From Strigomonas culicis (taxonomy: Eukaryota > Euglenozoa > Kinetoplastea > Trypanosomatida > Trypanosomatidae): DNA of 51,566 nt. Positions within the stretch are counted from its first letter, which is position 1. Each line of letters begins with the position of its first letter. Positions 9,694-19,693 of the stretch are shown here, one piece after another. Where the stretch lies: positions 1-51,566 of the forward strand of contig AUXH01000062.1 in NCBI GenBank assembly GCA_000482145.1, in the 5' to 3' direction. A program made the translations under genes and the position numbers. Below the pieces are notes generated by a model that saw only the letters and a program-made list of their open reading frames with translations, ran no database searches and had not been told where the DNA came from.

Positions 9694-12180
9694 ATGCCGC
9701 CGCAGTTTTACTTTCAGGTCCTAAAGTTTTTCTCAATCTTTAGCCTTGTGCTGCCGTGCGTGTACTTTATTGCTTTGAGCGTTGTAACTATTTTGGCGAA
9801 GCGATGGATTTCGGCTGGGTGCTCCCTCGCGCTCACTGTAGTTAATTTCACCTGGCTGATTCTTCATTTCACATATACGGCCCCCGAAAAGAAGAAGCCG
9901 AAGGAAGTTATTACTGAACATACGGAATCGACAAGGAAAGTGTCAGGGCAGTTGGCTTTGTACCCCTTAGAAGAGAACAACGATGATTTGTCTTCCATCA
10001 ACAGTACAGAAAACGAGGATGAGGAAGTGGAGATGTCAGAGTCGATGCTGTCTAGCATTGATGAGGATAGTACGGACGACCACGACCGCGACTCGAAGGA
10101 AGGCGATTCGGTTGTGTTCGCCAAGATTAAGAAGAAGAAGACGGCAAAGTCCTCAAAAAACCCCCTGATCGTGCCCGTTTCCGACACCGAGACGGACCAT
10201 AGCACCGTTTCCTTTGTAGTTCCAGAGAACGCACAGAAAGGACGACTGTCCGGTGGGAAGTCGCCCGCTGAGGCGACGGCCAGTCTCGCGAAGCGAAATG
10301 CCAGCACACCCTTTTCCCCGGACGACCACTTCTCGTCTACCACCGCTGTGGCGGCGACGGGGACGGCGAACAAGTCTGAGGCAGGTATGGACGAGGACTG
10401 TGACATCATCCAGGATACGGACGGGAACTTCATCCGCGTGAAGAAAATGTCTGACGCACTCACCAGCAAACTGTCCAACGCCAAGATCAATGTTTCTATT
10501 GCCCTCATGTATTTCACACTGTTTGAGTGTATGCTCTTGGTTGGAGCCTCATTTGTCATAGCGTACGATACACACTGCCTGTTCACGGCGATCCCAACAC
10601 TGGCGATGCCGTACAAATACGGAACCTTGGCGAATCTGCGTTATGCGTTCGAGCAGATCCGACCGGGTCACAGACGTACGATCAATGTGGGCATACTGCG
10701 GTTTCTGATGCACCATCGCGTGGTGGCGTTAGTGTTTTTCATAGCGTCGTTTCCCTTCGTCGCTGCCCTTGTCCTCGAGAGTATATACGATTACTCCTAT
10801 ACGCTGAACGGCGAGAGGATACCAACGGCACTCCGGGTGGTCAGCTACACCTCACCTTTCGCCATGTTTGGTTTTGTGCCCGTTTCGGCATCTACGGCCA
10901 TCTTCTACCAGTACCAAAAGCTCGTGCGAGTGTATAAGAAGGTCTCATCCACCTCGCTAGAGAAGTCGCCCACGTCGCGGCCTCGCAAGAGCGTGTCGTC
11001 AGTGCGCTCGGGGCCGCGTGCGACCATCTTCCGCGGCATCGGCATGGACGAGAACGACCGCTTGGTGTCTACCGTGTTAGACAACGAGAACTCGCTAAGC
11101 TCCATTATGAAATCCTCCATCATCTCCAGCCCCCGCAAGAAGGGCGGCCGGCGCGGCGCGTCGCCGAGCATGTCGCTGATCAGCAACACACCGCGCGTGC
11201 GGCCGAAGGGCAGCTCGGTCATCACCGTCCCCGTGCTGAAGACCGTCACGATGCTGTACCTCGCGTACCGGGACGCCAATGAGGACGCCGATGTCTCGTC
11301 GCGGAGAGAGCTCACCGTCCGTAACAAGCAGCAACAGATGGCCATGGACTTCGAGGCGCTGCTGGAGGCACTGGACGACACCCGCGAGAATTCCTCCGCA
11401 GACAGCAATGCCTTCATCCTCACAGCGTTCGAGGATGCACTGTGCCTCGTGTGGGGGCTGCTGCCGTTCAGCTCGGACCCCGTCTGCCTCGCGGTCGAGC
11501 GGGCGCGCAAGTTCATCACGGCCTTTCAGAACCGACCGACCCCGCCCACCACCTACGCCGACCAGCAGCAGGAGGTCGTGGCGGCGATCGTCTACGCCCC
11601 GCAGTCGCTCCTGGGGATGGTCGGCGCTGGCAACTTCCGCTCGATTCATTTCTTCAACTCCAGCCAGCATGACATCGGGGCGGCCCTCTTAGAGCGTGGC
11701 TTCGCGATGCACCGGCGGCTGATGAACACCGTCTCGAGTCCGATCGAAGGAGATCAGGACATGCGGTTCAACGGCATTCTACTCGACAGCCGCGCTGTGC
11801 ACAGCTCCGCCAATCACATCCTGGCGCGCCCGTGCGGCGTTGTCGCCGACGTTGGCTTCTCTTCGCTTAGCCGACGCCGAAACCGCAACATGCGAAAGGC
11901 GAAGTACACGTGCATGTACGACTTCCTCAGCTTCCTCAACGCGAAGGAAGAGGAGTGGCACTTAGTGGTCCAGCGACAGGAGAAGTTAGGTAACAAATTC
12001 AGCTTCCTAACGGACGCAGCGCAGCAGTTGATGCAGAGCAATCCAGGGTCGGCGACTACCATTTTGCAGAATGCGGAGAAGTGTGAAGAAAACCAAGCAT
12101 TCGAGGACAACCTAATGCTTGCACGTATGCTCAAGGAGGATATTGACGTTATAGCACGTGCGCAAGGGAAGAGACAGTAA
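9694..12180 (+). CDS. multi-span membrane protein with a degenerate class III nucleotidyl cyclase-like domain
   Basis: The 828-residue protein has two membrane spans near the N-terminus (about 8-35 and 38-59). A long acidic, Ser/Lys-rich cytosolic-type segment follows (about 65-255). Three more spans lie at about 265-300, 342-365 and 383-405, then a basic linker. Residues about 517-670 follow the order of blocks in class III adenylyl/guanylyl cyclases: TVTMLYLAYRD (normally V-x-LFADI), FEALLEAL, FEDALCLVWGLLP (normally GDAVMAVFG-P), and AAIVYAPQSLLGMVGAGNF followed by HDIGAALLERG (normally IHTG-x-x-x-G-x-VG then VN-A-RL). The second metal Asp in FEDAL is kept. The first metal Asp is replaced and the VN asparagine is missing, so catalysis is unlikely. 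The domain reading is inference from block order. The remainder, about 670-828, is helical. An alternative is a membrane protein unrelated to cyclases. Confidence 0.85.
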   Translation: MPPQFYFQVLKFFSIFSLVLPCVYFIALSVVTILAKRWISAGCSLALTVVNFTWLILHFTYTAPEKKKPKEVITEHTESTRKVSGQLALYPLEENNDDLSSINSTENEDEEVEMSESMLSSIDEDSTDDHDRDSKEGDSVVFAKIKKKKTAKSSKNPLIVPVSDTETDHSTVSFVVPENAQKGRLSGGKSPAEATASLAKRNASTPFSPDDHFSSTTAVAATGTANKSEAGMDEDCDIIQDTDGNFIRVKKMSDALTSKLSNAKINVSIALMYFTLFECMLLVGASFVIAYDTHCLFTAIPTLAMPYKYGTLANLRYAFEQIRPGHRRTINVGILRFLMHHRVVALVFFIASFPFVAALVLESIYDYSYTLNGERIPTALRVVSYTSPFAMFGFVPVSASTAIFYQYQKLVRVYKKVSSTSLEKSPTSRPRKSVSSVRSGPRATIFRGIGMDENDRLVSTVLDNENSLSSIMKSSIISSPRKKGGRRGASPSMSLISNTPRVRPKGSSVITVPVLKTVTMLYLAYRDANEDADVSSRRELTVRNKQQQMAMDFEALLEALDDTRENSSADSNAFILTAFEDALCLVWGLLPFSSDPVCLAVERARKFITAFQNRPTPPTTYADQQQEVVAAIVYAPQSLLGMVGAGNFRSIHFFNSSQHDIGAALLERGFAMHRRLMNTVSSPIEGDQDMRFNGILLDSRAVHSSANHILARPCGVVADVGFSSLSRRRNRNMRKAKYTCMYDFLSFLNAKEEEWHLVVQRQEKLGNKFSFLTDAAQQLMQSNPGSATTILQNAEKCEENQAFEDNLMLARMLKEDIDVIARAQGKRQ

Positions 12181-13396
12181 GGCACCCGCGCATATACTTT
12201 GTCACACTACCACGTGAGCTTCTTTATTCTCACATATTTGTTCTTTTTTTTTCTTCTTGTATTGTTTTTTTTTGTACGTTTTTTTTTTCCTTCTTCTACA
12301 CGTAGGTGTTCTCTTTTTTCACTCTTTTTGACCTTTGCTTTTCGGTTTCAATGTTCTTTTTTTTTTCCCTCGTTTCACACGGAGTACTGGAGGTATTCAT
12401 TTACACACTCGCTCTTATATACGTTTGTTGTTGATAGTACTTCGTCCTATACTACTAGTACTCAAAAAAGGGAAAGGGAAAAAAAAAGTAAGAAAACAAA
12501 AAAAGTAAAGAAAAAGAGACACATGTATATGAATAAGAGTACTTCCATCCTTTTACTTTTCGACAAAGGAAAAAACAACAAGAAAAACGATAAAACCTTA
12601 AACTTTTGGGACAACGGAAATAGAGTTGTCATTGTGAATGTATAATACTATTAAACAACAAAAGCCTCTTTTCAAATGGGACGATTTAAAGGGAGTAAAT
12701 CATACTAACTGATCAAAAGAAATATGAAGAAACCCAACAACAACAACAGAATCTGTATTATATTTTTTTGTGATGTCGAATACATACATATATATATGCA
12801 ATTAATAATGTACAGAAGCGTCCCTTTTGCTCATAGGACCACTATTGTCATATATATTTGATTTATTCGATTTCAATAGTTTTTTTTTTGTGGATTTCCC
12901 ATCGTATGACAAGTACTACACCACAAAGACAGTAGAAGTCTCCCCTTACTGTTCCTTTGATTTCTTGTTCGTTTTTTTTTTTGTGTGTGTGTGCTATAGA
13001 TGTACGTACTTTTTTATTATTACAGCTTTTTGAGATTGTTTTGTTTGATATTTTGATGTACTACTTTTTTAGTTTTCCTTCGTTTTCGTCCCTTCACGTA
13101 TGCAATTTGAATTGTACGTTGCCTTTCTTTTTCGCTCTTATTTTTTTCTCTCTTCTATCTTGTTGTGTTCTGTTTCTCTATTTGTTATTTAGTGTTCATC
13201 TCAATTCATTGTATTACATTCCTTTTCCGTTTTAACAGACCCTGCTATATATATAAATAGAAATGCGGTCTTTGCTAACTGTCGTTGCTATTTCTTTGAA
13301 TCCAATTGATTCCTTTCCTCTCTCTCTCTCTTCTTTTTTTTTTGTTGTCGTTCACTCTCTCTTTTGTCATTTAACGTGAGTTAGTTTACATTAAAC
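12181..13396 (+). other. 1.2-kb intergenic spacer
   Basis: No gene is seen. The sequence is A/T-rich with poly-T and poly-A runs, a short TA run near 12786-12797 and TC runs near 13318-13332. The open frame covering 12199-12645 has no ATG start and encodes only Phe/Leu/Lys runs, so it is noise. The last part (13310-13370) is pyrimidine-rich and probably serves the carboxypeptidase gene. Confidence 0.6.
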
Positions 13397-16300
13397 ATGA
13401 AACAAACGAAACGATCGAACTCCAAGCCACCCCAAAAAGCACTGAAACCGGCTGCGACGGGCGGGAAGAAGGCCGCGAAGAGTGCGTTGTTTCTTCAGCA
13501 TCTGCCCCCTTTTCTGGTCCCCCTCACGTACACGGCGACGGCTTCACCCGCTCCCGCGTCTGCAAGAGGGGAAAGCGCCGCGGTGGTCGGGCTTCTGAAG
13601 CAGATAAGAGCCTTCGCCTCCACCAGCGAGGGAGCGGATGCGCGGTCGCCCACGACGGCGGAGGCGGTGCGGCGGAGCGCGCCCGACGTGGTCACGGAGT
13701 GCGTCGACGATCTCCATCGGCTACTGTTTCGGCGCCCCTCTTGCGGGATGTCCATAACGAACCTCGACCTCCTCGCCAAGGCGGCCGCTCCCGGGTCGGA
13801 TGCGATGGCGTCCGGTGTGCACGTGCGGTTCGTGCGGCTCCTCCTGAAGAAATCGACCGGCACCTTCGCTATACTCGTGTCGGCGCTGAAGGGCGAGCGG
13901 GTCGCGTCGTGTCCGTGCAGCGTGGCGTCCCTGCTGACGCTGCTCTACAACTTGCTCCGGTGCCTGCCCATCGCCCACGTCCCCAGGGCCGTGCGGGCGT
14001 GCGAGCACGGCGGCCTGTCGCGCGTGTGTGGCGCCATCTTGCGCAACACGGAGGCCATCCAGACGTATATACCGACGGACGGCACTCAGAAAGCGGTTCT
14101 GCGTTCGATCGAAGCGGCATCGCTGCTGTACGCCATAACAGGACTGTATAATACCAAAGTCATTTTGATGGTCCGGCTCTCCAAGGATCTCGGCTCGCTT
14201 ACAAGTATCGTGGATAATGTTGGCTCGCTCCTGGAGGCAAGTCTGTCCAACTGCGGCCTACCCGGTGGTACGGCCGATATGGAGCTACCGCGTGCACCGC
14301 TGAAGGACGTCAAGAAACTGCACTCCCCCCTCTTGAAGTGCATGGTGCACGCCTCACTCGGCCTGTTCTCGCTCGCGAAGGGCTTCAGCAATGCGCAGGA
14401 GCTGGGCGCCAGTTTCGCCGCCTCGTGCGCCAAGCGGATCCGACTGCTTTGTGGCACCATCCGCACCGTGAAGCAGAGCAAGAGCTCCGCCTCTGCGACG
14501 TCCGCAACGCCGCCGCTCTGGCTGGCAGAGTGGTTGAAGCAGCTGCGCGCCGCCTGTTTTTGGCAGTTCGCTCTGTTCCACCGCGTGTGCGCGTGCCCCC
14601 CCATTCGCTCGCGGTCGACGGAGGAGGCCGCCCGGCACAACTTCCTGCAGCACTGCGTCGAGATCCTGACGGAGTCCTGCGCCTTCGCGAGGGAGGGCTC
14701 GCCGGACGCGGCGCCGTCGCCCGCCAGCGCGAACTACTACGTGGAGTTCACGCACATCGTGCTGCTGTGCCTCGCCGAGATGCTGGTCGGTAATCGCGCG
14801 CGGACGCTGGAGGAGCTCGACAAGGTGGGCGGGCTGAGCCGCGTTGTCGACCTCCTCATGACGTGCAAGGAGTTGAGCCTGGCGCTGTGGCAGCAGTTCT
14901 TCATGCGCGCGGCGGGGCTGTACGGCGTGTCGGCCCTCCCCGCGCCGGCGGGGCAGCAGGGCGGCGCGCTGGACCAGCGGCGGCCGCCCGCGCCCGCCGC
15001 GCGGGACAGCCCCGGCGATACCGCTGGCGAGAACGCGGCCGCGCTGCTGCCCGTCGATGTGCGCGCGGCCGCGTTCTCGCCCGAGCTGCGGCCGGCGGAG
15101 GAGAGCCTCCCGCTCGCGCTGCCGCCGGCGGGCGAGGTGGTGCTCCCGCGCGAGTTCACGAGCGTGCCGGCGCCGCACACGTCGCCCCTGTACACGGGGG
15201 ACGGGGGCGCCGAGCGCGACGGGGAAGACCACGCCCCCCTGCTGGAGGCGACGGAGGAGGTGCGGGTCCGTGTGCTGCAGAACCAGCTGAACCGGTTTCG
15301 GCTCCTGGACGAGAAGTGCCACGACGCGATCAAGGGCCAAGAGCACGTGCATAATGTCATCTACGAGCGTGACGTCATGAGGAAGGAGGGCGAGTGTCGG
15401 TTCGATTCTGATTTTGAGTGCGGTAACCTGAAGCGGGCGATCAAGGTGACGGAGCGGGAATACGACTTGGTGCTAAGCTGGGACACTGCCACCAACTCCT
15501 TCACCCAGTGGTTTTATTTCTCCATGGAGGATTACGTCCCGGGCGCAACCTATCGACTGAACATTTTGAATATGGAAAAGGGCGGGTCGACCTTTAACGA
15601 GGGCCAACGGCCTCTCATGTTTCACCTGCGGGCGAAGGGCACCCCCCCCAGGGAGGGTGCCAACTGGCGCCGCGTGGGTAGCAACATCTACTACTTCCGC
15701 AATCGCTACGCGCGCCCGGAGCGGTCCCGCGTGGATGGACCGGCGGCGAGTGCCACGCCCGCAGGGAAGAAGGGGCGGGCGGCGGAGGGCAAGAGGAGGG
15801 GCGCGAAGGCGAAGCCCAAGAAGGTGGCCAAACCGGCCACGCGCCCCGCTGCCGTCACCCAGTACTTCACCTTGTCCTTCGAGGTGACCATGCCGGAGAC
15901 GGGCGGCATCGTGTACCTGTGCAACTGCTACCCGTACGCCTACACGGAGCTGTGCCAGTACCTGCGGCACCTGGAGGAGCGGGCCGCGGCGGACCACAAG
16001 GTGTCGCCCATGTTCGTGCAGTCCTTGTGCGTGAGCCCCGGCGGGCTGCCGGTCCCTTTCGTGACGCTCACGGCGCGCTACAGCCACGAGCGCAGCGCGC
16101 CCTACACAGAGGCGGAGATTGCGGCGCGGCCGGTGTGCTTCCTGGACGCGCGCGTGCACCCGGGTGAGACCAACTCCAGCTGGGTCATGCAGGGCGTCCT
16201 GAACGCCTTGGTCGCGCCGCAGTCCGCCGCAGCGAGAGAGCTGCTCGCCACCTACGTGTTTAAAGTCGTTCCCATGATTAACGTGGATGGCGTTGTGATG

Positions 16301-17470
16301 GGGAACCACCGCTGCTCCTTTGCCGGGATGGACTTGAACCGGGACTACCTGCACCCCGCGCCCGAGAACAATCCGGTGATCTACTCCATGAAGCAGCTCA
16401 TGCGCCACATACTGCAGGTCGAGCGCAGGCGCATTGTGCTGTACGCCGATTTCCACGGCCACTCGCGGGAGAAGGATTTCTTGGTGTATGGCTGCACACA
16501 ACAGACGATCAAAGGCCTCGAGGGAAAGGAGCCGCCGGAGGACAAGGCCGACCCAGCGGAGCAGGCCCAGTGCTCACCGGAGAAGTTCTTTCCCATGCTC
16601 CTGCGCATGATCTGCCCCATGTTCAGTTTGTCCAGGTCCAATTTTGCGGTGCAAAAGAGCAAGCGTGGGTCGGCGCGCGTGGTCATGTACAAGGAGCTGG
16701 GTATCCCCATGAGCTATGGAATCGAGGGCACCATGATGGGCGGCACGGCGTCCTCCTTCTCCTGTGACTGGACGCAGCCCTATGAGGCGGTGCCGCCCGA
16801 AGTGTTCCGCGGCAACACGCATTACTGCCAGCGCAATTACCTGAACTTTGGCGGCTGCTTCGTGAAGGCACTGCACCTGTTCTGCCTCCACGACCGCGAC
16901 GTGCTGCGGGCGGCGGCGGACCCTCTCGCGCTGCGCGCCTGGTCGCTCGCCGCCGCCGCTGGGACGGGCAAGCTCGCCACCGGCGAGGAGACAGAGCGGC
17001 GGCCCGACCCTATGTCGGCCTCGTCCTCGCAGGAGACGGTCGCGGGCCCCTACGTGCTCGCCACGCGTCTGGAGCGGCGCTGCGGCACCAGCTCGCCCCT
17101 CCTCGACGAGATGTCGGACGATGCTGCGTCCAAGGCCGCCATGATGGAGTACTTGATGCGGCGCGGTAGGGAGGGGCTGGCCATCGAGAAGGAGGAGGCC
17201 ATGCAGGATGGCGATGCAAACGACGAGGACGATGACCCTGATGAGTGGCTCACGCAGGCGCGCAGCGAGCAGGACACGGAAACAGAAGTCGAATGTAGCA
17301 GCCCGACGGACGCGGCAGCTGAAAACGATGAGGACTCGTCGAGTTCGACCGCCTCCGATGTCGATGACATCGGAGAAGACGAGTTGGCAGTTGGCGATGC
17401 TATCGTCGTCCAGAACGACGCAGATGACTTTTTCGAAAGCACACTGCCACCAAATGTATTGCTTCTTTAG
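13397..17470 (+). CDS. cytosolic carboxypeptidase (CCP/AGTPBP1-like, M14), tubulin deglutamylase family
   Basis: This 1357-residue protein belongs to the CCP branch of M14 metallocarboxypeptidases, which trim glutamates from tubulin tails and other proteins. Residues 1-560 are mainly helical and resemble the ARM-like N-terminus of CCP1. The CCP N-domain follows at about 690-860 (QWFYFSMEDYVPGATYRLNI). The catalytic domain holds the zinc motif HPGE (H921, E924), the substrate-binding NRDY (N981-R982), the third zinc ligand in DFHGHS (H1020) and the catalytic Glu in SYGIEGTM (E1110). All key residues are present. Two oddities are a Lys/Arg-rich insert at about 785-815 inside the N-domain and a long acidic tail after about 1250 (EDDDPDEW and following). 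The length fits CCP1 rather than the shorter CCP5 type. A flagellar/cytoskeletal substrate is expected from the family. The gene is GC-rich. Confidence 0.93.
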   Translation: MKQTKRSNSKPPQKALKPAATGGKKAAKSALFLQHLPPFLVPLTYTATASPAPASARGESAAVVGLLKQIRAFASTSEGADARSPTTAEAVRRSAPDVVTECVDDLHRLLFRRPSCGMSITNLDLLAKAAAPGSDAMASGVHVRFVRLLLKKSTGTFAILVSALKGERVASCPCSVASLLTLLYNLLRCLPIAHVPRAVRACEHGGLSRVCGAILRNTEAIQTYIPTDGTQKAVLRSIEAASLLYAITGLYNTKVILMVRLSKDLGSLTSIVDNVGSLLEASLSNCGLPGGTADMELPRAPLKDVKKLHSPLLKCMVHASLGLFSLAKGFSNAQELGASFAASCAKRIRLLCGTIRTVKQSKSSASATSATPPLWLAEWLKQLRAACFWQFALFHRVCACPPIRSRSTEEAARHNFLQHCVEILTESCAFAREGSPDAAPSPASANYYVEFTHIVLLCLAEMLVGNRARTLEELDKVGGLSRVVDLLMTCKELSLALWQQFFMRAAGLYGVSALPAPAGQQGGALDQRRPPAPAARDSPGDTAGENAAALLPVDVRAAAFSPELRPAEESLPLALPPAGEVVLPREFTSVPAPHTSPLYTGDGGAERDGEDHAPLLEATEEVRVRVLQNQLNRFRLLDEKCHDAIKGQEHVHNVIYERDVMRKEGECRFDSDFECGNLKRAIKVTEREYDLVLSWDTATNSFTQWFYFSMEDYVPGATYRLNILNMEKGGSTFNEGQRPLMFHLRAKGTPPREGANWRRVGSNIYYFRNRYARPERSRVDGPAASATPAGKKGRAAEGKRRGAKAKPKKVAKPATRPAAVTQYFTLSFEVTMPETGGIVYLCNCYPYAYTELCQYLRHLEERAAADHKVSPMFVQSLCVSPGGLPVPFVTLTARYSHERSAPYTEAEIAARPVCFLDARVHPGETNSSWVMQGVLNALVAPQSAAARELLATYVFKVVPMINVDGVVMGNHRCSFAGMDLNRDYLHPAPENNPVIYSMKQLMRHILQVERRRIVLYADFHGHSREKDFLVYGCTQQTIKGLEGKEPPEDKADPAEQAQCSPEKFFPMLLRMICPMFSLSRSNFAVQKSKRGSARVVMYKELGIPMSYGIEGTMMGGTASSFSCDWTQPYEAVPPEVFRGNTHYCQRNYLNFGGCFVKALHLFCLHDRDVLRAAADPLALRAWSLAAAAGTGKLATGEETERRPDPMSASSSQETVAGPYVLATRLERRCGTSSPLLDEMSDDAASKAAMMEYLMRRGREGLAIEKEEAMQDGDANDEDDDPDEWLTQARSEQDTETEVECSSPTDAAAENDEDSSSSTASDVDDIGEDELAVGDAIVVQNDADDFFESTLPPNVLLL

Positions 17471-17812
17471 CATAGACGCAAGACGACTGTGCTTCTCTTG
17501 TTTTCCTTTTCCGTTTCCTTTCGCTTGTATTTCTTTTTTTTTTGTTCAAGACAATGCTAGTGGAGAAAGCAGTGTGTGTAAGTTTTTTTTTTTTAGGATA
17601 TCGGAGGAAAGAAAACCAACTATTATTGTACTTTTTTTTTTAATTGTATATGTTTGCTGCGGTGCTAGTCCCCCCCCCCCTCTTCTAGATTGTATTACAA
17701 CTGTGATACTCGTGTGATTCCTTTTTTTTTTCTCTGTATTCCTTTTCACTCTTTCTCTCTCTCCCCCCCTGTTCTGCGTTGCCACTGCTACGAGGATTAG
17801 ATTTCGCTCATC
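17471..17812 (+). other. intergenic spacer
   Basis: T-rich spacer with poly-T and poly-C runs (for example C10 near 17671). The final part (17718-17770) is a strong pyrimidine tract that probably directs splicing to the ATG at 17813. No gene seen. Confidence 0.6.
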
Positions 17813-19333
17813 ATGACAGAGGTACCCGCACCGACTGTCAATTCCCCAGAGGTGAAAGCGGAGTCCAACGATAGCTCCCGCTGGCTTGTTGCGCTGGGCA
17901 TCGGCGCGATGGCGGTTTACGTGGGGAAGATCCTGTACGAGTCCTACATGCCGCATGTCCCGCAGGTGCTGTGGCCGGCCGCCGCGTCGCTCGCCGCGAG
18001 GCCGACCGTCTACTGTGTGAACTTTCCGAGCAGCCAGAGGGCCCTGTTGCTGCGGGCACTGTCCTCCTGGTTTACCGACGGCGAGCTGGAAGTGGCGTTT
18101 GAGTCCATGATGATCGTTGAAGATGAAGATGAGCCGACCAACGGCAACATCGCGAACGTCACCAAGGGCGCGGCGCGGACCGCCTTTGACGCTGTCCAAG
18201 AGAAGTATCGTAACAGCAGTGACGTGTTTGTCCTTGTGTATCGCTCGGCGACCAGCTTGAACAATGACAGTGTCGACCTTTTCGAGCGGAAAAATGAACG
18301 CTTCTTGAGTCGGGCAGCGGGGAAGTCCTTTACGGAGACGCACTGCGTCGGATTCACGAGGGACGGCTGCCACGTCGACACGCTGCAAAACACGGTGAGC
18401 GGTCTTGTGGACGCCGAGTTTGTGGCGGAGGAAGAGAAGCACACGGAGCGTGCGGGGCGCGCGTTGGAGCAGTTGGCGCGCTGTGTACACCCTTCCAAGG
18501 CAACGTTTGCGTTCACAAAACAGACCTTTTCCTCGCTCACAGGCGCGGACGCGCCACCGCCCTCCGTGTCCAAGGACGAACTGACGCGACTGAGCGTGGA
18601 CGGCAGTCCGTCGTACTGTCCCAGCCCCACTTCCAGTTTGCTGTGGAATTCTTCCTTTCCGTTGTTTTTATGGCTTGGGGGAGCCCTCCGCTACAGCCGA
18701 CCGCAGTTCGACGGCACAGGGCTCCTCGTGCAAACGGCGAGGGGCGAGAGCGGGACCTTTCTCGGCCACGCCATGGACCTTTTTAGCAGAAAGGACTATT
18801 CTGCGGTTGCGAAGCTGAAAAGCTCTTTCCAAGGCCACTTCGTCATCCTGTTTGTCGCAGAGGGCGCTCCGGCACCCCGCGAGGAGGTCGTGTCCTTCGT
18901 GGAGACCTACTCCCGGCGGGCATGCGAGCAGAACACGGGCGCGACGCCAGCGACCAGCGAGCCTCTTGTACACATCGTCTCTCACGAGAGTGGTACGCTG
19001 CTGCTTCTGAACCTTGAGGGGCTCAAAGGCTGCTGCTCCGTACTGCAAGCCTTCAAAGTGGAGTTGGCCGTGGGGGCACTGCTGAGTACTTTAAATGTGA
19101 GCCTTAGCAGAGTGACGTTGGGGGTCATCCCCGGCCCCCTCCCTGAAAGCATTCTCTGGCCGTCCGAGTCTTGCCCCGATGCGCATACGTTCAGTGCGAA
19201 CCAATACTGGGTGCACCCATCCACGTCCGACATCACGGGCGTGGCACTCGCCATGCACAGCAGAGGCGACGAGAAGAACGCAAACGAGCAGATAGAAAAC
19301 CGTATCTACATTCTAAGTGAAATCGTGCTGTAA
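17813..19333 (+). CDS. single-span membrane protein of unknown function
   Basis: The protein has 506 residues. Residues 1-23 are polar. One hydrophobic segment at about 24-42 (WLVALGIGAMAVYVGKILY) is followed by a large soluble part, so it is probably a signal-anchored protein with a short N-terminal tail. The soluble part contains mixed helix and strand with no motif I recognise; an acidic VEDEDEP patch lies near 105. There is no signal-peptide-like cleavage site. The base composition and the ATG after a pyrimidine tract support a real gene. Location could be any endomembrane or the mitochondrial outer membrane. Confidence 0.75.
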   Translation: MTEVPAPTVNSPEVKAESNDSSRWLVALGIGAMAVYVGKILYESYMPHVPQVLWPAAASLAARPTVYCVNFPSSQRALLLRALSSWFTDGELEVAFESMMIVEDEDEPTNGNIANVTKGAARTAFDAVQEKYRNSSDVFVLVYRSATSLNNDSVDLFERKNERFLSRAAGKSFTETHCVGFTRDGCHVDTLQNTVSGLVDAEFVAEEEKHTERAGRALEQLARCVHPSKATFAFTKQTFSSLTGADAPPPSVSKDELTRLSVDGSPSYCPSPTSSLLWNSSFPLFLWLGGALRYSRPQFDGTGLLVQTARGESGTFLGHAMDLFSRKDYSAVAKLKSSFQGHFVILFVAEGAPAPREEVVSFVETYSRRACEQNTGATPATSEPLVHIVSHESGTLLLLNLEGLKGCCSVLQAFKVELAVGALLSTLNVSLSRVTLGVIPGPLPESILWPSESCPDAHTFSANQYWVHPSTSDITGVALAMHSRGDEKNANEQIENRIYILSEIVL

Positions 19334-19693
19334 AGGCTTCTCTTGCTGTTCGCACAGAGGCACTTACGGTATCAAATGCCGAATCGCCCCTTTCATACCC
19401 ATTAATTACTTTAAAAAAAAAACATATACACGAATGAGAAATGCTCTTGTAGTGTATCCTTCATTTGCTGTTAACATTTTGTGCCTCTGATCCCATGTAT
19501 TGCACCTCTTCTGCTTTCTGCCACTTCTGTTCTAACCGGGTGTCTTTTTTTTTTCTTCTTCCCTTCGCTTATGCTAGTGTCGGTACAACACTTAGGAGTA
19601 AATAAGACTATAATAAACTTATCTCAACACTTTGCAATTCGTGTTTTTTTTTTCTTCCTTCTTCCTCTTTACCATATTTTTACTAGTCACGGG
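19334..19693 (+). other. intergenic spacer
   Basis: A/T-rich spacer. In-frame sequence upstream of 19694 contains no ATG, only a GTG at 19481, and translates into hydrophobic noise. The spacer ends in the splice acceptor tract at 19641-19686. Confidence 0.6.
19641..19686 (+). promoter_or_regulatory. likely trans-splice acceptor, very short 5' UTR
   Basis: T/C tract with the AG at 19685-19686, only seven bases before the ATG at 19694. It fixes the start of the first tetraspanin-like gene. Confidence 0.55.

Noticed and set aside
12199..12645. Open frame of 148 codons in the spacer
   Set aside because: It begins with TTG rather than ATG, is made of Phe, Leu and Lys runs from poly-T/A tracts, and has no motif.
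14354..15352. Minus-strand frames of 330 codons and several others within the carboxypeptidase gene
   Set aside because: These are Arg/Val/Leu-rich shadows of a GC-rich coding sequence; all genes in the window lie on the plus strand.
15473..16501. Minus-strand frame of 342 codons over the catalytic domain of the carboxypeptidase
   Set aside because: It overlaps a fully recognised gene and has no motif of its own.
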